DNA of 64,000 nt from NCBI GenBank assembly GCA_963971575.1, contig OZ020611.1:27263279-27327278 (forward strand), written 5' to 3'. The notes below the pieces were generated by a model. That model ran no database searches. It was not told where the DNA came from and was given only the letters and a program-made list of their open reading frames with translations. The position numbers and the translations under genes are program-made. How positions within the stretch are numbered: position 1 is the stretch's first letter; each line of letters opens with the position of its first letter. This document shows positions 22,610 through 34,404 of the stretch, one piece after another. Source of the stretch: Liopterus haemorrhoidalis (lineage: Eukaryota > Arthropoda > Insecta > Coleoptera > Dytiscidae).

Positions 22610-23644
22610 TATAAATGAAATAATAATAATAATAATAATAATACATTTTTTTAGTGGCATATCAAATGAAACCTCTTTAAAGGGGCAACAAGCAAATTTT
22701 TATTTTTGATAAATAAATTTTTTTTATAGAGTTTTGGCCAAACGTATGTCAAAAAACTCTTGTTCCCCACCCAATGCCCCAGAAGGGTTGATCTACAAAT
22801 GTGAAAAAAATCTACATAATGTACATTGATAGGAACCAGAATAGTTCAAGAAGAATTTTGGATCAGGTTAGTTTCAAATATCGATTTTTTTTGTGTTGTT
22901 GGAAAAAATATATATATTTTTTAAATGTATGTATGGTATCAAAAGAAAGCTCCTACGACTTACAATAAGGAACAAAAAGTAGTTTTTTAAAATTCGTTTC
23001 TTCGATTTTAGCAAAAAAATGTGCTAAAAAAAATCTTGTCCCGCCCCCTTTTAATCAAAGAGGTTAAACTAAAAATCTGAAAATTATCAAAAATATACAT
23101 TGATCTTAGCTGGAAATGTACGAGAGGAATTTTTGAGGTGTTGCTGGAAAATATTTGAATTTTTGTGTTTTTGACAAAATTTATTATTTTTTAATTAAAG
23201 GCTAAAAATGTTATGGATTTTTTGTATTTATGGCTAAAGTAGAATATGTCTCTTTTTAAAAATAAAAACATAATAAAAAAAATGTCAACAGCTGAGAATC
23301 ATGTGTGTAAGGAGTCTATAGAGTTCCACTTACTGTAATACGCCACGATTCAACCTATTGTTTGAATTAGCTTAGATTTTGTTTTTAAGGTATCAAATAC
23401 CAATCAAAATTTTTAGTAGTGAAATACTTATAAATCAAGTAACACATTGTTAATAATGAGAAATACTATAATATAGAACATACAATACTATATAAAGACA
23501 TAATATAGAAGATAAAAAAAAAATAGATATAAAAATCTCTTTAGAAAAATAACCAAAATAATGTTTATTTTAAAGACAGGGATCAATAGTTTTTCCCATA
23601 TGGTTGGAATACATGTAATATATTAATTTAACATAAGTTTAAGC

Positions 23645-23998
23645 AGGGCCGGCGCGCGAGTCTTTGGCGCCTGTAGGCAAGACTTAATTGAGCGCTCCCA
23701 GGCAGGGCGTAACTAGTTTTTTTCGAGCCCCGGGTAAGATTTTGTAAATGTTCTGGAAAAAAACGAGTTCTTACTTCTAAAATATTAGTGATGACAAAAA
23801 AAGGTCCTCCTCACTTTTAAATATTAAGTGATGACCTAAAAATAAAAGTCCTCACTTCTAAATTTCAAGTGATGATCAAAAAAAAAGGTCCTCACCTTCA
23901 AATTTCAAGTGATGACTTAAAAACATAGGTCCTCACTTTGGCCAGAACAACTTTTGAAGGCCCCCTCCCCCTGGACTCCCCACTAGCGCCGCCACTGC
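23645..23998. repeat. ~45-bp tandem repeats flanked by hAT-like ends
   Basis: AAAAAGGTCCTCACTTCTAAATTTCAAGTGATGAC-type units (shown in variants) recur about four times at 23765-23945. CAGGGCCGGCGCGCGAG at 23645 is a hAT-like end, and CGCCGCCACTG closes near 23997. The two ends do not match. Confidence 0.6.
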
Positions 23999-23999
23999 T

Positions 24000-24955
24000 A
24001 ATAAACATGTCGGCACTTAAGTGTCTTTTTTAGAAATACATTATTTTTTATCATTTAATAAATTACTCTAATTGGATGATTATAATGAATTTATTTATGA
24101 AATTTTATTTCTCTAACAATACCAAAATTATCTCTCTTACATTGGTAAGTGCCGGATATTGGAATTTTGCAAGTATTTCATATTATAAAGAATTTAAAAC
24201 TTTATTTTTTGAATTTAATTTAAACTCGGAAATGCTTTTTTGTGAATATTATCTCATGTAAAAAACAGCAAATGACGGTTCAGTTGTTGTCAAAGGGAGA
24301 GATATACGGGTAGAGTGTCAATAATATTTTTTAAATATTAAATTCAACTGAAAATACTTTGAAGTATTTTTGTGATTTATAAATTATTTACATATGACAA
24401 ATTTACTGAATAACATCAAATATTTATAATTCAAGGAGTTGTAAACCTCGCCACGTTGCTGTCCAGGTTTTGGATGATGTTTTCCATTCTGTCAAAAACA
24501 GCCAACAGATTAAATTACCATGTAACGCTTAGCTTATTTTAACATAATAATAACAATAATAAAGCCACCAAGCTGTGAATTACAAGCGCAATCTGTCGAT
24601 GGCATGGTTGGATTATGCAAAGGACACCATCCCACACGCTTTAATTTTAAGAGTATTGCGAATAGGGTTGTTAGGTCTCATAAAACGTATTCTACTTTCT
24701 TTATTTTCGGTCGAATAATAAAAATGAAACGCTGACATTTTGAGGTGTACACCAACAAAGATTTTTATGGCAATAAATAATAAATTTATATTTAATGCTC
24801 ATTTAAGTAAATAAATATGTGTATATAAATTAAGAACTTAAGAAATGGTATAAATCATATTTTGTTGTAGTATAATTTTATTAAATTATAATACCATGTC
24901 AAGTTATTTTTTTTTCGGTGAAACGGTCAACCCGTCGACGCCCGAACCCAACACT
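24000..24955. other. no gene seen
   Basis: AT-rich; the longest frame (61 codons, 24076-24261) has no recognisable feature. Confidence 0.5.
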
Positions 24956-24958
24956 AAA

Positions 24959-25400
24959 TCGAGTCTATTCTGTATCTTTTGTGATTAAAAATATTTGGTT
25001 AAAAATAATGGTTAAAAAGTAACATTTTAACTAGGCGTTAAAATTTTAACCTTGTTTCTTATTCTGTATCTTAGGTTATAACCCAAGCGTTAAGTTCTAA
25101 CTTTTTAACCTTATAAATATTTACTTGCAATATATCGGGATATCTTTTGGTTCTTCACGGATTTTCAAAAAAAAAAAAAACATTTGTAAAACGAGATATT
25201 CCGTAGAAATTTTAAACAAATGAAAATATTTTAAAATGTTTCTTCAGATAAATCAAAAGGATCACTCATATTACGCAGTTGCCTTTGTTTAAGTCTGATC
25301 TTCTAAAAAGCATTTGTATATATTTTTTATTCACCTGTATAAATTTTTCACTTATTAACCTCTTTTTGTTCAATTTGTTCTAGTAATAATTGTTTTAGTA
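24959..25400 (-). pseudogene. PIF/Harbinger transposase N-terminal fragment, copy 1
   Basis: The minus strand reads QRQLRNMSDPFDLSEETF, stop, then FICLKFLRNISFY. The DPF.L.E..F…F.LSK pattern is the start of PIF/Harbinger (HARBI1-like) nucleases. The same segment lies inverted at 63560-63850. The outer part (24959-25100) is rich in GTTAAAA/TTAACC words, and TCTATTCTGTATCTT is shared with 63310. Confidence 0.6.
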
Positions 25401-25576
25401 CTAATAAACAGAGCTTGATAATGCACGATTGAACGAAACTAGTCACAGTAACTCTAATAAAGATTATACAAAATTAACATTATATTTATTCGGTGGAAAT
25501 CCAAGAAAAACCCCTACAACTCCTATTACATAACCATCAATAATCTTATACATTCAATAATTCACATCAGTTTTTA

Positions 25577-26170
25577 CCGACCGCCAACATACATAAGGGA
25601 GGTATTGTGATCATACTGATTTTGACATTTCGAGATTTAGATGGATCTCCACGAATTGAGGTCCCTACATAACGTTTTGACTATTTTTAGCATGATGTCT
25701 GTCGGTCTGTCTGTCTGTCCGTCCGTCTGTCTGTCCGTCTGTCTGTCCGTCTGTCTGTCCGTCTGTCTGTGTACACGTGCAGAGCAAATTTGGCTAAAAG
25801 GATTTTTATGAAACTTCATATTTAAGCTTTTGCCATCAATGGCACGAGTTGATCAACTTTTGGTAAAAATCGGTTGACTAAAAATGGGAGTTTACTCGTA
25901 TCGATTTTAAGATTTTTGTGAACATTTCACAACAGAAAAATTTATTGAACTAAAGTTGCTATAAAAGCAAGAATTAATAACTTTTATTTGAGACGTTTTT
26001 TGATACTCAATTTTTTCATACTTGTATGTAACGTTTCCATGGTCATGATAAATAATATCTCTGTTAGAAAATATTAGGCCAAGTTATTTCTACTCTGCTG
26101 CTAGAATGTATTTTATATAAGTACTTTATGACGGCGGTCGGTCCTGTGGTGGCCACAGCTGATTTTTTAA
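25577..26170 (+). repeat. ACCGACCGCC-ended repeat, copy 1
   Basis: ACCGACCGCCAACATACATAA at the left and GGCGGTCGGTCCTGTGG at the right form a short inverted end. The body (GGATCTCCACGAATTGAGG, GTGTACACGTGCAGAGCAAA, AAAATCGGTTGACTA) is shared in order with 57040-57505. It includes a (GTCTGTCC)n microsatellite at 25694-25772. Confidence 0.7.
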
Positions 26171-26565
26171 TATTAAATTTTTGAAGCTGATGCAACCTTT
26201 GAGTTTCCTATACAGTATTTTATATTTCTTCTTTGGACACTGTCAATCCAGTTTACTTTTGTTAATTGTCAGATCTTTCTCTGTATCCCGTATACCAATA
26301 CTCGTTAGGTTTTCGGTTAGCTGATCTCTTTATCTCTTGCGAACTCCTCCCGCAGGTCGACGGGTGTTCTATCCTTCCCATATCTTCTTTACCATTCGGT
26401 TTTTCTTTATCCTCAACGACTAATAGTCAACGACTCTGTTCTTGTGTTTCAATTACGATTAATTTGAATTGACTACAATTTCGTAAGTTTTGTCTTCTAA
26501 AATTGTGATGTGTTGTCGATCTCGCTTTTTAAAGGTTAATATTTCAGAGTTATACATAAGTATGA
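26171..26565. other. no gene seen
   Basis: Nothing recognised. Confidence 0.45.
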
Positions 26566-26573
26566 AACTGTAC

Positions 26574-27408
26574 CAGTGTTGTAATGTATCTAGTTACAAG
26601 TATCTAGATACAAATTAGATACTTTTTGTAATATGTATCTGTATCGGTATCTAGATATTTAAATTTAAGTATCTTGTATCTGTATTTCAGATACTTTGCT
26701 CGTTACTTTATTTTTATACCGTGATACCGAGCTGATATAATCGTTTAATTATAAATTGTTATTTTGAATATTTTATTTTTGTTAGTATTGGTGATATTCT
26801 CACTCATTTTTCATAGCTTTTGAACGGCTGTAAAAATAGTAGGTATAAAATGCAACGCTTAAGGAAAATGGATCATTATTAATGAAAACTAAGTTTTTTG
26901 ATAAATATTGTTGCTATTTTGATGACCAATTTACTAAAACATATAAAAAATTATATCGGCACAAATAGTTTGGGAATGGACCGTGGTTTTGTGAGGCCGT
27001 GGGCAAAACAAATTAAGGCCCTTCAAAAGTATCCAGTGATTTAAAGTACACTTTGATATTTTTTTTGAGGCATTTCAACACTTGAGGGCTGGCTCTAGAA
27101 GTAGAATAGTGTTTTACCTTGAATTAAGAGGGCTTTTTGTGACGTTATGGTCATTTTTGAACAGCCTGTACAATGCTCATTAACATGCACTGTTTGTTTA
27201 ATTATAATGCGTTGTTAATTGTTCATTATATGTATTTAAGTAAAAATAAATTTCTTAAACATGTTTTTCTATGGTATTTTAATTTTTCAGTGCTTTTTCA
27301 AAAGTATTTAGCTGTAACTAGATACAATTTTTTTGGTATGTATCTGTATCTAGATATATTTTTTCTGTATCTGGATATTTTTTTTAAAATGTATCTATTA
27401 CAACACTG
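26574..27408. mobile_element. 835-bp hAT element, non-coding
   Basis: Ends CAGTGTTGTAATGTATC and ATTACAACACTG, with a perfect 8-bp TSD AACTGTAC (26566-26573, 27409-27416). Both subterminal regions contain many GTATCTAGATAC-type words, plausible transposase-binding repeats. No transposase is present. Confidence 0.93.
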
Positions 27409-27416
27409 AACTGTAC

Positions 27417-28420
27417 ATTATCGGTAGATGAAAATTCCATGGTGTCCATAATTTGAACCCGCATCTCTGTGAGTTTGTATTGAACACAGATGTGTTCAAT
27501 ACAAAATCACCTTACCACGAAAGTACGGAAATTCTTATTTTAGTGCACAACTATTGATACACGAATCTAATATGAAATTTTTAATACCATTGTTCCAATA
27601 TTTCTGATTATCTGATGAATCATCTAAAAATAAAATGAGAGTAAACGAATAAATCAATAATATACAGCGTTATTTCTAATAAATGTTTTATTATCAAAGA
27701 TGTAATGGAATTTTTTAACGATGATTCGTAAATTCGTAAACCATATTTCATTTTACACTGAAATTTCATGGAATTGCCTTTCCCGATCAAAAGTTTGTAA
27801 TTAGTTTTTATTAGTCTATTTGTTCTATTAATCATGATGGATGATATTTTCAAAATTGATGATCATTTTGTTTCGAGAAAAACGTAGATTTATCTAGATC
27901 AGTACTGTCCAACTTCTCTAAGATCAAGGGCATTTTTTTCGAGGGAAAAACAATGAATAACACATGTGATTGAAAATTCAACTCAATGCCAATTTAATGT
28001 GCCGATCGACTTAAAATTGTTTTATAAACTTTATAGAATTAGCAAGTTGAAGATTGGAAATCAATAAAAGTAATATAACTTTACAATTTTTTTTTTTTAT
28101 AGGATGGAATACAGATATTTCTTTTAAATTTTAAGTAAAAATTGAGGTGGCAGGCTACTAACATCTTAATCCCCTTAAGTTCCAGCCCGAGACGTTTGAC
28201 ACGAGAAATAGGGTTACTGAGTCTACACCACACGGTCGGCTAGTACTTATAACAACATTAACTTCTTAGTTAAGCAAATCTCTTTAATATATTAAGTGAT
28301 TATTTTAACTAAAAGATTTTGCATACCACATATATTTGTTTTTACAATAAATTGATATATATTTTTATAAGTATTCAGTGTCTTAACTTCATGAATTATA
28401 AATTATAACTGGAGATACAC
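27417..28420. other. no gene seen
   Basis: AT-rich. The inverted word AACACATCTGTGTT-like at about 27482-27500 is a small hairpin. Nothing else recognised. Confidence 0.45.
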
Positions 28421-28687
28421 TTGAATGCAGCTAAAAAGCCTTTGATCTTTTCCGACAGTTTCCCGAAACTAGTAACATTGTCAAACGACATAGTTAAGTC
28501 GTTAATTATGTTATTGACTACAAAAAACGATTTCTATTCTGTCATTGAGACTGAATTTATTTTATGTTCCGACGAGACAACCCTTATTACTAGATCACTG
28601 TATCTAGAACACTTGAAACATGTTGCAAACAGGGTGACCAGGTCTCTGGGTTTAAACATAGTTTTTTCAGGCTCCGGGTTACGCTAA
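28421..28687 (+). pseudogene. possible LINE RT scrap
   Basis: An 88-codon frame with CSDETTLITRS, which resembles the [YF]ADDTTLL active site with the aspartates partly lost, followed by LEHLKHVANRV. This is weak; it could be a chance frame. Confidence 0.25.
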
Positions 28688-28828
28688 TTTTATCTAAAAT
28701 TAATATAAATGGTTTATAGCAATGAAAATAACATAGCTACGTTTCATATAATCATCGCAAAACTCGCGCGCAGTCTGCGTATATCTAATTCTTTCTATTT
28801 CCGATCATGTCAACGGTTATAGACGATT

Positions 28829-28836
28829 AGTCGAAT
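28829..28836. repeat. 8-bp TSD, left copy (AGTCGAAT)
   Basis: AGTCGAAT, repeated exactly at 46179-46186 around the 17.3-kb composite. Confidence 0.85.
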
Positions 28837-29477
28837 CAGTGTTGCCAACTCCGTATAATGAAATAATCGTACGCTGTAGCGAAAATTATCGTATTTTCGT
28901 AAAAGTTATCGTACACCCGCGGGACGGGATAGTAGAGTAATAAAATTTTTAAAATTTCATTTTTATTCACTTATCACTACATTTTTATTATAATTTATTA
29001 TTGAAAGGAAATACGTACACAAATTATCTATAGGCTATTTTCAACATTTAGGCGAAACTAAATGGGATAAATTTTGAAAAAATAAATAAATGGGGAATCC
29101 CCGTTAAATGAAATGCAAAACATGTACGTAGTAAGATACGTCCTACGTACCTTATTTAGTAAGGTACAAACTTTGTCCTATATCTTATCAGTTGCGCTGC
29201 TTTTTAGAACTACTTTCTGTAGACGCAGAACAGGGCAAGTTAAGCATTTTCAAAAATCTTTGATTCAAGATAAAATATTGTTTGTTACGGCCTATTCTAG
29301 CTGACAACACTGCTTATAAAACTACCTTAACGTAACCTACCTTAACGTACAAAAACTTATGCTATTCTCACTAAAGGATACAGTATTGTGTATTTGTGCG
29401 AAACAACTGACTAGCCTCCTGACAATCTACTTAAAAGTAGCCGTTCTTGCTACAGAAATATAAATTAACATCTGAAT

Positions 29478-30422
29478 AGGGGATAGGCATGATTTTTTTT
29501 TATTTTTTTATTATATTCCTCTTGTTGTATATAAACATAAAAAACAGTTTTTAATTTTTTTTTTTTTAATTTGAAGGCTTTAAAAAATCAAAAATGTATG
29601 TAGCGCGCGAAAACGACGTGTGACGTCATAATCCTTTCTAACTGACGCATGAGACTACTAGCCAATCCAGCGAACGGTTGTTTATGCAGCGAACATAGTC
29701 GGTTGTGAATTATTTGTTTGTGTAACTTTTATAGGTTATGTAAAGGAGAGTGATTTTAATTAAAATAAAGTTTAATTCTATAAAAACAATTTATACATGT
29801 TTACCGAATTAAATTTTATATTAAAATATGGAAGATCCAGGGCCCCAGTACTTCGAAACATTATCGAAAATATTGTTCAGTACTGATGTGCACAATTAGT
29901 TCAACTAGAAATCCAAAAAAACTATTTATATCATTACCTAATGGCGAAAAACAACAGAAAAGGCGAAATTTGTGGCTGAAAACTATGAGGCGAAATAAAA
30001 CCGATATTTCAGAAAAAAGTAAACTTTATGTTGTGTGCATAAATGCATCAATGTTGGGTAAATTATCACTCTGAGCCCTAACAAAATCTTTATCTGCCAT
30101 TTTAATAGTAAATACGTGAAAAATTGTTTAAAAACAAATACAAAACTCTCGAACAATACAATACACACACGTGTGAAGATTATGTTGTAGCTGTCTGTAT
30201 CTGTGATGTGAAAACCCTATCGTTTGACGTCATACTCAGTCGTTTCTACTCGGCAACCTTCGCCCCGTGCTCGGAATATTTCAAATTTACAATATTTTAA
30301 TTAAAAAATTTGGCTATAATGTTAATTAAAATGTGATTTTTGTTTTGTTAGGTGACATAACTAACATTAACATATCAAAATAATGTAGTTTTAAGGAAAT
30401 ACAAATTTTATGCGTATCCCCT
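29478..30422 (+). mobile_element. 945-bp element present in one arm only
   Basis: Inserted between …CATCTGA and TTCTCG…; the two other copies of the site (36303-36312 and about 40911-40918) are uninterrupted. Termini AGGGGATAGGCAT / ATGCGTATCCCCT match at 12 of 13 positions, and comparison with the empty site gives a 2-bp AT duplication. It contains a THAP-like fragment. It must have arrived after the arms were duplicated, or the empty arms derive from a copy without it. Confidence 0.85.
29829..30072 (+). pseudogene. THAP-like zinc-finger fragment
   Basis: Starts MEDPGPQYFETLSKILFS, then shifts frame into MCTISSTRNPKKLFISLPNG… with NLWLKTMRR and a later VVCINAS. The spacing C…PKKLF.S.P….R..WL..(M)RR…VC resembles the N-terminal half of a THAP domain (C2CH, DNA-binding, found in P-element-type transposases and some host proteins), with the first CxxC and the final CxxHF motif imperfect. 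The protein stops after 62 codons. Similarity is by eye only. Confidence 0.4.
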
Positions 30423-31022
30423 ATTCTCGTATTCTGTCAAAAACTTTTAGGTTATGTCATTTTGACACATGGGAATAATCACATTCTTTTGCATTTTGGA
30501 GTATGAATACTTCATTAGAACCTGGAAATTACAGACTATTAGCGTGTATTACGTATATAAGGAACATACTTACAACTTGTAATAAAATACAATGTTGACA
30601 TTCGTGATTTTTAACGCCGATAAGAAAGAATGTTGTCATTTTTGATAACTGTCTGAGTCACGTGGTTTTGCCCACGTGAGTCTAGTGTCCATCAGACAGT
30701 TGTAGGAAAGGTGGAAGTGGTGAAGGGGGGGCATATATAATGGAATGTTATATGCCATTTTGTCTCTTCAATGTCGTAATTCAAGAAGTATAGAGGTTCC
30801 CTAAGGGGTGGAGACTCAGTAACACGTGCCAAATTTTAATCCACAAGTTTTTGTGAAAATTATTTGAGAAGATAATGCTGGTTCACCTGTGGATTCGCTA
30901 AGCGGAAAAGGCACGTGATACATCATGTTTTGGGAATGCAAAACGCGACTTACGTCGGAATTAGGAGTTTTCTACCCCTAGATGGCAATTGAGTTACGAC
31001 GTTTCGCCACTAAAACACCGAG

Positions 31023-31114
31023 GTATGTTTCTTTTATACAGTATTACCCGCTAATCAGTTTTGAATAATCCAGTGTTCTAATGTAAAGTATTTCTTTGTA
31101 TTTTGTAAATTTAG
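31023..31114 (+). other. 92-bp GT-AG intron in the LTR element
   Basis: Donor GAG|GTATGT and acceptor TTTGTAAATTTAG|TGG. The copy at 36906/36907 joins the flanking bases exactly (ACCGAG-TGGCAAC), showing precise removal. The minus-strand copy retains it at 40216-40307. Intron status is supported directly by comparison of copies. Confidence 0.9.
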
Positions 31115-32054
31115 TGGCAACATGGACGGGCCTAAGTTGAGTATTCTTTCTCGAGCGAGGATCCTGCTTTCGAGATTATACTGTCCCCCACGTGTAAGGG
31201 TTGAAGAGCCGATTTTGGAGCGATCCGTGGAAGATGTAGCGTGAAAATTATTGTATCAATTGAGACCTGTTGCTACAGGGTGTTGCGAGAATTACTGTGT
31301 TTCAGCTGAGTATACTTTGGAAATGTTTGAAATTTTGTAACAGAAGCGACTCTGCCCTATTAACGTATTGGAATTCCCGTTTGGGGATGTTTTTGTGATT
31401 CTTAACGTTAATAGTGTAGGGCTGCGTCTGGTACACCCTTATGAGTTATGGCCATGATTATTAAGTGTGTGTTATTATTTGTACTGTATTATTAGCTGAA
31501 ATGCATTGAGGTTTCTCAAGTTTTGTTGTATCTTGAGATATTTTTGAGTTATTGAGATATGTTTTTGGATTTATTGAGTACGCTGTTGCGTGTACGGGTG
31601 GACTGTGTCGTCACCGTATTATTTTTGGAGGTACAATAATTTTTGTTCACGAATCGCTCATTTTTATTGTTGCCGCGTAATGTAAATTCAGTCTGTCCGT
31701 AAAGTATATTTTCCTTGATAACTGGAGGTTGTGAATTAGCTTTCAAACACGCAGGTTACTCCTTACTTTGAATACTTACTGGTCAAGTATTCGTGTTACT
31801 TGCTGTTCACGTTATCGAGGATCGGGTTTGTATTATTTTGGGAGGAATTAACGTTAACTTCAATCGGGCAGAACCTCAGCCACAAGCATCGTTTTTTTTT
31901 ATTTATTTTTTTTTGACCAGTCTTCCTTAATTTTTTTTTGTCTCGATTTTTTTTTTAAATTTTGATCATTTCCGTTGAGTCAGTGGGTAGGGTGGTGCGT
32001 CATTTTTTTTGGCATCTCGCGGAGATTTTTTTGTTGACGTATCACGGGTTTTTA

Positions 32055-32070
32055 AGAGTAAAAGGGGATA
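32055..32070 (+). other. terminal polypurine tract
   Basis: AGAGTAAAAGGGGATA immediately precedes the LTR start TGTGGAG. Plus-strand DNA synthesis of LTR elements is primed here. It is the same at 39260-39275 on minus. Confidence 0.75.
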
Positions 32071-33143
32071 TGTGGAGTCAGTCTCTTGACAACGATGGAT
32101 TCTTGAATCAACGCGACTTCGTTGCCAATAGACGGATTGGGATTTCAATAGTATTAAGGCGAGAGAATTGTAGTAAAAATTTAAATCGGGTTTTGAACAA
32201 GCGCTGGCTTTCCGATTCTAAAACTCTTCCGGATTTTTCCTAACGGTATTGCCAACCGGAATACCGTTACCATTTTTCAACGTAATTATTCACTGTAGTA
32301 TTTTTTATATTAAGTATAATTTATTCCTGTGCAAAAGTTCACGCAGCCCTAGGGCAGTTGTAGCATAAGTAATCCAATCACATGTTACTGGGTATTTATA
32401 CCGCATTACAAGTAATTCAGTTGTTAGTTTAAATTGTAATTAATTACCGGTTAAAGATTCAGTTGTTTAATTTCCTTTGGCCATTTGTGAGTACTTAGTT
32501 TTCTAAATTTTGGATTTAACTTAGATATTTTGCCCGTAGATTAAATAATTTATTTTTTTTGTATTAACTTTGTCGTACTCCGAACTAAAAAGGGAATATT
32601 CAACTGGTCATTGATCTTGTAATTCTTAATATTTTGGTTATAGATTTTGCGTATTGAGTATTCATTTAGTGAATAATTGATTTTGTTTATAGATTTTGCG
32701 TATTGAATATTCGTTTAGCGGATATTATTTATTTTGTTATTGCTATTTGTTAGTTACTGATTATTTTTGTTAATAAATTTAGTTATTGAGAATTTTGGTG
32801 TTTCTATCACGAGAACTCTATTCCTTCCCCTGGGGTTTTATTTTTCTTCCAGAATTTAGGGCAATAGAAGCGAAGTGACTGGCGCCGTATAAATTTTAGG
32901 CCGCACATAGGTATGGATAATTAAAGGACCACCCTGCATAGTCACATCTACCTCTAGACTGGGCTGGCGGCCTTCTACCTTGCCCTGGACAGCTGATAGC
33001 CGCTGGAGTCACTTCACAGTGGTTACGGAATTCATATTTTTCCCCATTTAGGTTTTTAGCGACCGATCAGAGAGCTGAGCGGACGCTGGCGTATGCCAAC
33101 TATATAACGCTGGAGTCTGGCCGTAATATACGTTATATATTTC
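32071..33143 (+). repeat. LTR copy R1 (1073 bp)
   Basis: Starts TGTGGAGTCAGTCTC, ends CGTTATATATTTC. It carries an 8-T tract (in …AATTTA(T)8G…), as in R4. Inside is a TATTTATA box at 32393 with an initiator-like TCAGTTG about 25 bp downstream and an AATAAA at about 32773. After R1 comes inverted leader, not the PBS. Confidence 0.88.
32393..32423 (+). promoter_or_regulatory. LTR promoter: TATA box plus initiator
   Basis: TATTTATA at 32393-32400 and TCAGTTG at 32417-32423, spacing typical of insect core promoters. The same pair occurs in every LTR copy (for example 45302 and 45326). It would start transcription of the retroelement inside the LTR. Confidence 0.6.
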
Positions 33144-33314
33144 TTGATTCCTTCTCAGCAAACGCCTAAATCCACAAACCTCAAGTCAGAATATGTAACG
33201 TCCTTTTCGGCAAAGGCCCGAAATACATAACGTTCCTTAACAAATCGAGCCCCACATTGCTTAACAAATGTGAGCTCCACGTTAGTTTGGCCCCACGTTG
33301 GGCGCCAGTTGGGC
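33144..33314 (-). repeat. inverted leader fragment between R1 and R2
   Basis: The reverse complement of the PBS and first ~160 bp of leader (34387-34546), ending GGCGCCA at 33307, then GTTGGGC (33308-33314) repeated from just upstream before R2 begins. The 7-bp repeat and the overlap with the R1 end suggest template switching or end-joining. Confidence 0.85.
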
Positions 33315-34386
33315 TGTGGAGTCAGTCTCTTGACAACGATGGATTCTTGAATCAACGCGACTTCGTTGCCAATAGACGGATTGGGATTTCAATAGTATTA
33401 AGGCGAGAGAATTGTAGTAAAAATTTAAATCGGGTTTTGAACAAGCGCTGGCTTTCCGATTCTAAAACTCTTCCGGATTTTTCCTAACGGTATTGCCAAC
33501 CGGAATACCGTTACCATTTTTCAACGTAATTATTCACTGTAGTATTTTTTATATTAAGTATAATTTATTCCTGTGCAAAAGTTCACGCAGCCCTAGGGCA
33601 GTTGTAGCATAAGTAATCCAATCACATGTTACTGGGTATTTATACCGCATTACAAGTAATTCAGTTGTTAGTTTAAATTGTAATTAATTACCGGTTAAAG
33701 ATTCAGTTGTTTAATTTCCTTTGGCCATTTGTGAGTACTTAGTTTTCTAAATTTTGGATTTAACTTAGATATTTTGCCCGTAGATTAAATAATTTATTTT
33801 TTTGTATTAACTTTGTCGTACTCCGAACTAAAAAGGGAATATTCAACTGGTCATTGATCTTGTAATTCTTAATATTTTGGTTATAGATTTTGCGTATTGA
33901 GTATTCATTTAGTGAATAATTGATTTTGTTTATAGATTTTGCGTATTGAATATTCGTTTAGCGGATATTATTTATTTTGTTATTGCTATTTGTTAGTTAC
34001 TGATTATTTTTGTTAATAAATTTAGTTATTGAGAATTTTGGTGTTTCTATCACGAGAACTCTATTCCTTCCCCTGGGGTTTTATTTTTCTTCCAGAATTT
34101 AGGGCAATAGAAGCGAAGTGACTGGCGCCGTATAAATTTTAGGCCGCACATAGGTATGGATAATTAAAGGACCACCCTGCATAGTCACATCTACCTCTAG
34201 ACTGGGCTGGCGGCCTTCTACCTTGCCCTGGACAGCTGATAGCCGCTGGAGTCACTTCACAGTGGTTACGGAATTCATATTTTTCCCCATTTAGGTTTTT
34301 AGCGACCGATCAGAGAGCTGAGCGGACGCTGGCGTATGCCAACTATATAACGCTGGAGTCTGGCCGTAATATACGTTATATATTTC
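33315..34386 (+). repeat. LTR copy R2 (1072 bp), 5' LTR
   Basis: As R1 but with a 7-T tract. Directly followed by the PBS, so it functions as a 5' LTR for 34387 onward. Confidence 0.9.
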
Positions 34387-34404
34387 TGGCGCCCAACGTG
34401 GGGC
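34387..34404 (+). other. primer-binding site, tRNA-Lys type
   Basis: TGGCGCCCAACGTGGGGC is complementary to the 3' end of insect tRNA-Lys(CUU) including CCA. It follows the LTR directly. Equivalent sites: 37992-38009 (+), 42808-42825 (-), 43898-43922 (-, longer match). Confidence 0.85.

Larger units (their letters stand above)
22026..23260 (+). mobile_element. family F element, copy 3
   Basis: Colinear with copy 1 from TTTTTAGGGTTTTGACGG through ATTTTTGATCAG… and CTTGTCCCGCCCCCTTT, ending near 23260. It is split by a 387-bp TA-flanked MITE (22223-22609), so the F copy is the older element. Confidence 0.7.
29283..32070 (+). mobile_element. 3' internal half of the LTR element, unspliced, permuted (left arm)
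   Basis: Same sequence as the plus strand of 39260-41099 reversed, except for a 945-bp insertion at 29478-30422. It begins TGTTACGG at the exact position that in intact copies follows an internal polypurine tract, and ends with a PPT at 32070. It retains the 92-bp intron (31023-31114). Frames of 60-93 codons inside are not conserved protein domains. The host hAT sequence lies directly to the left; TGTT at 29279-29282 may be the target duplication matched at 46047-46050. Confidence 0.8.

Noticed and set aside
28421..28687. Host gene of 88 codons
   Set aside because: No domain, signal or conserved neighbour; at best a decayed RT piece.
29283..33143. A single very long LTR running from TGTTACGG to the PBS
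   Set aside because: The PPT at 32055-32070 directly before TGTGGAG and the copies of the TGTGGAG unit alone show that the LTR is the 1.07-kb unit; TGTTACGG is internal.
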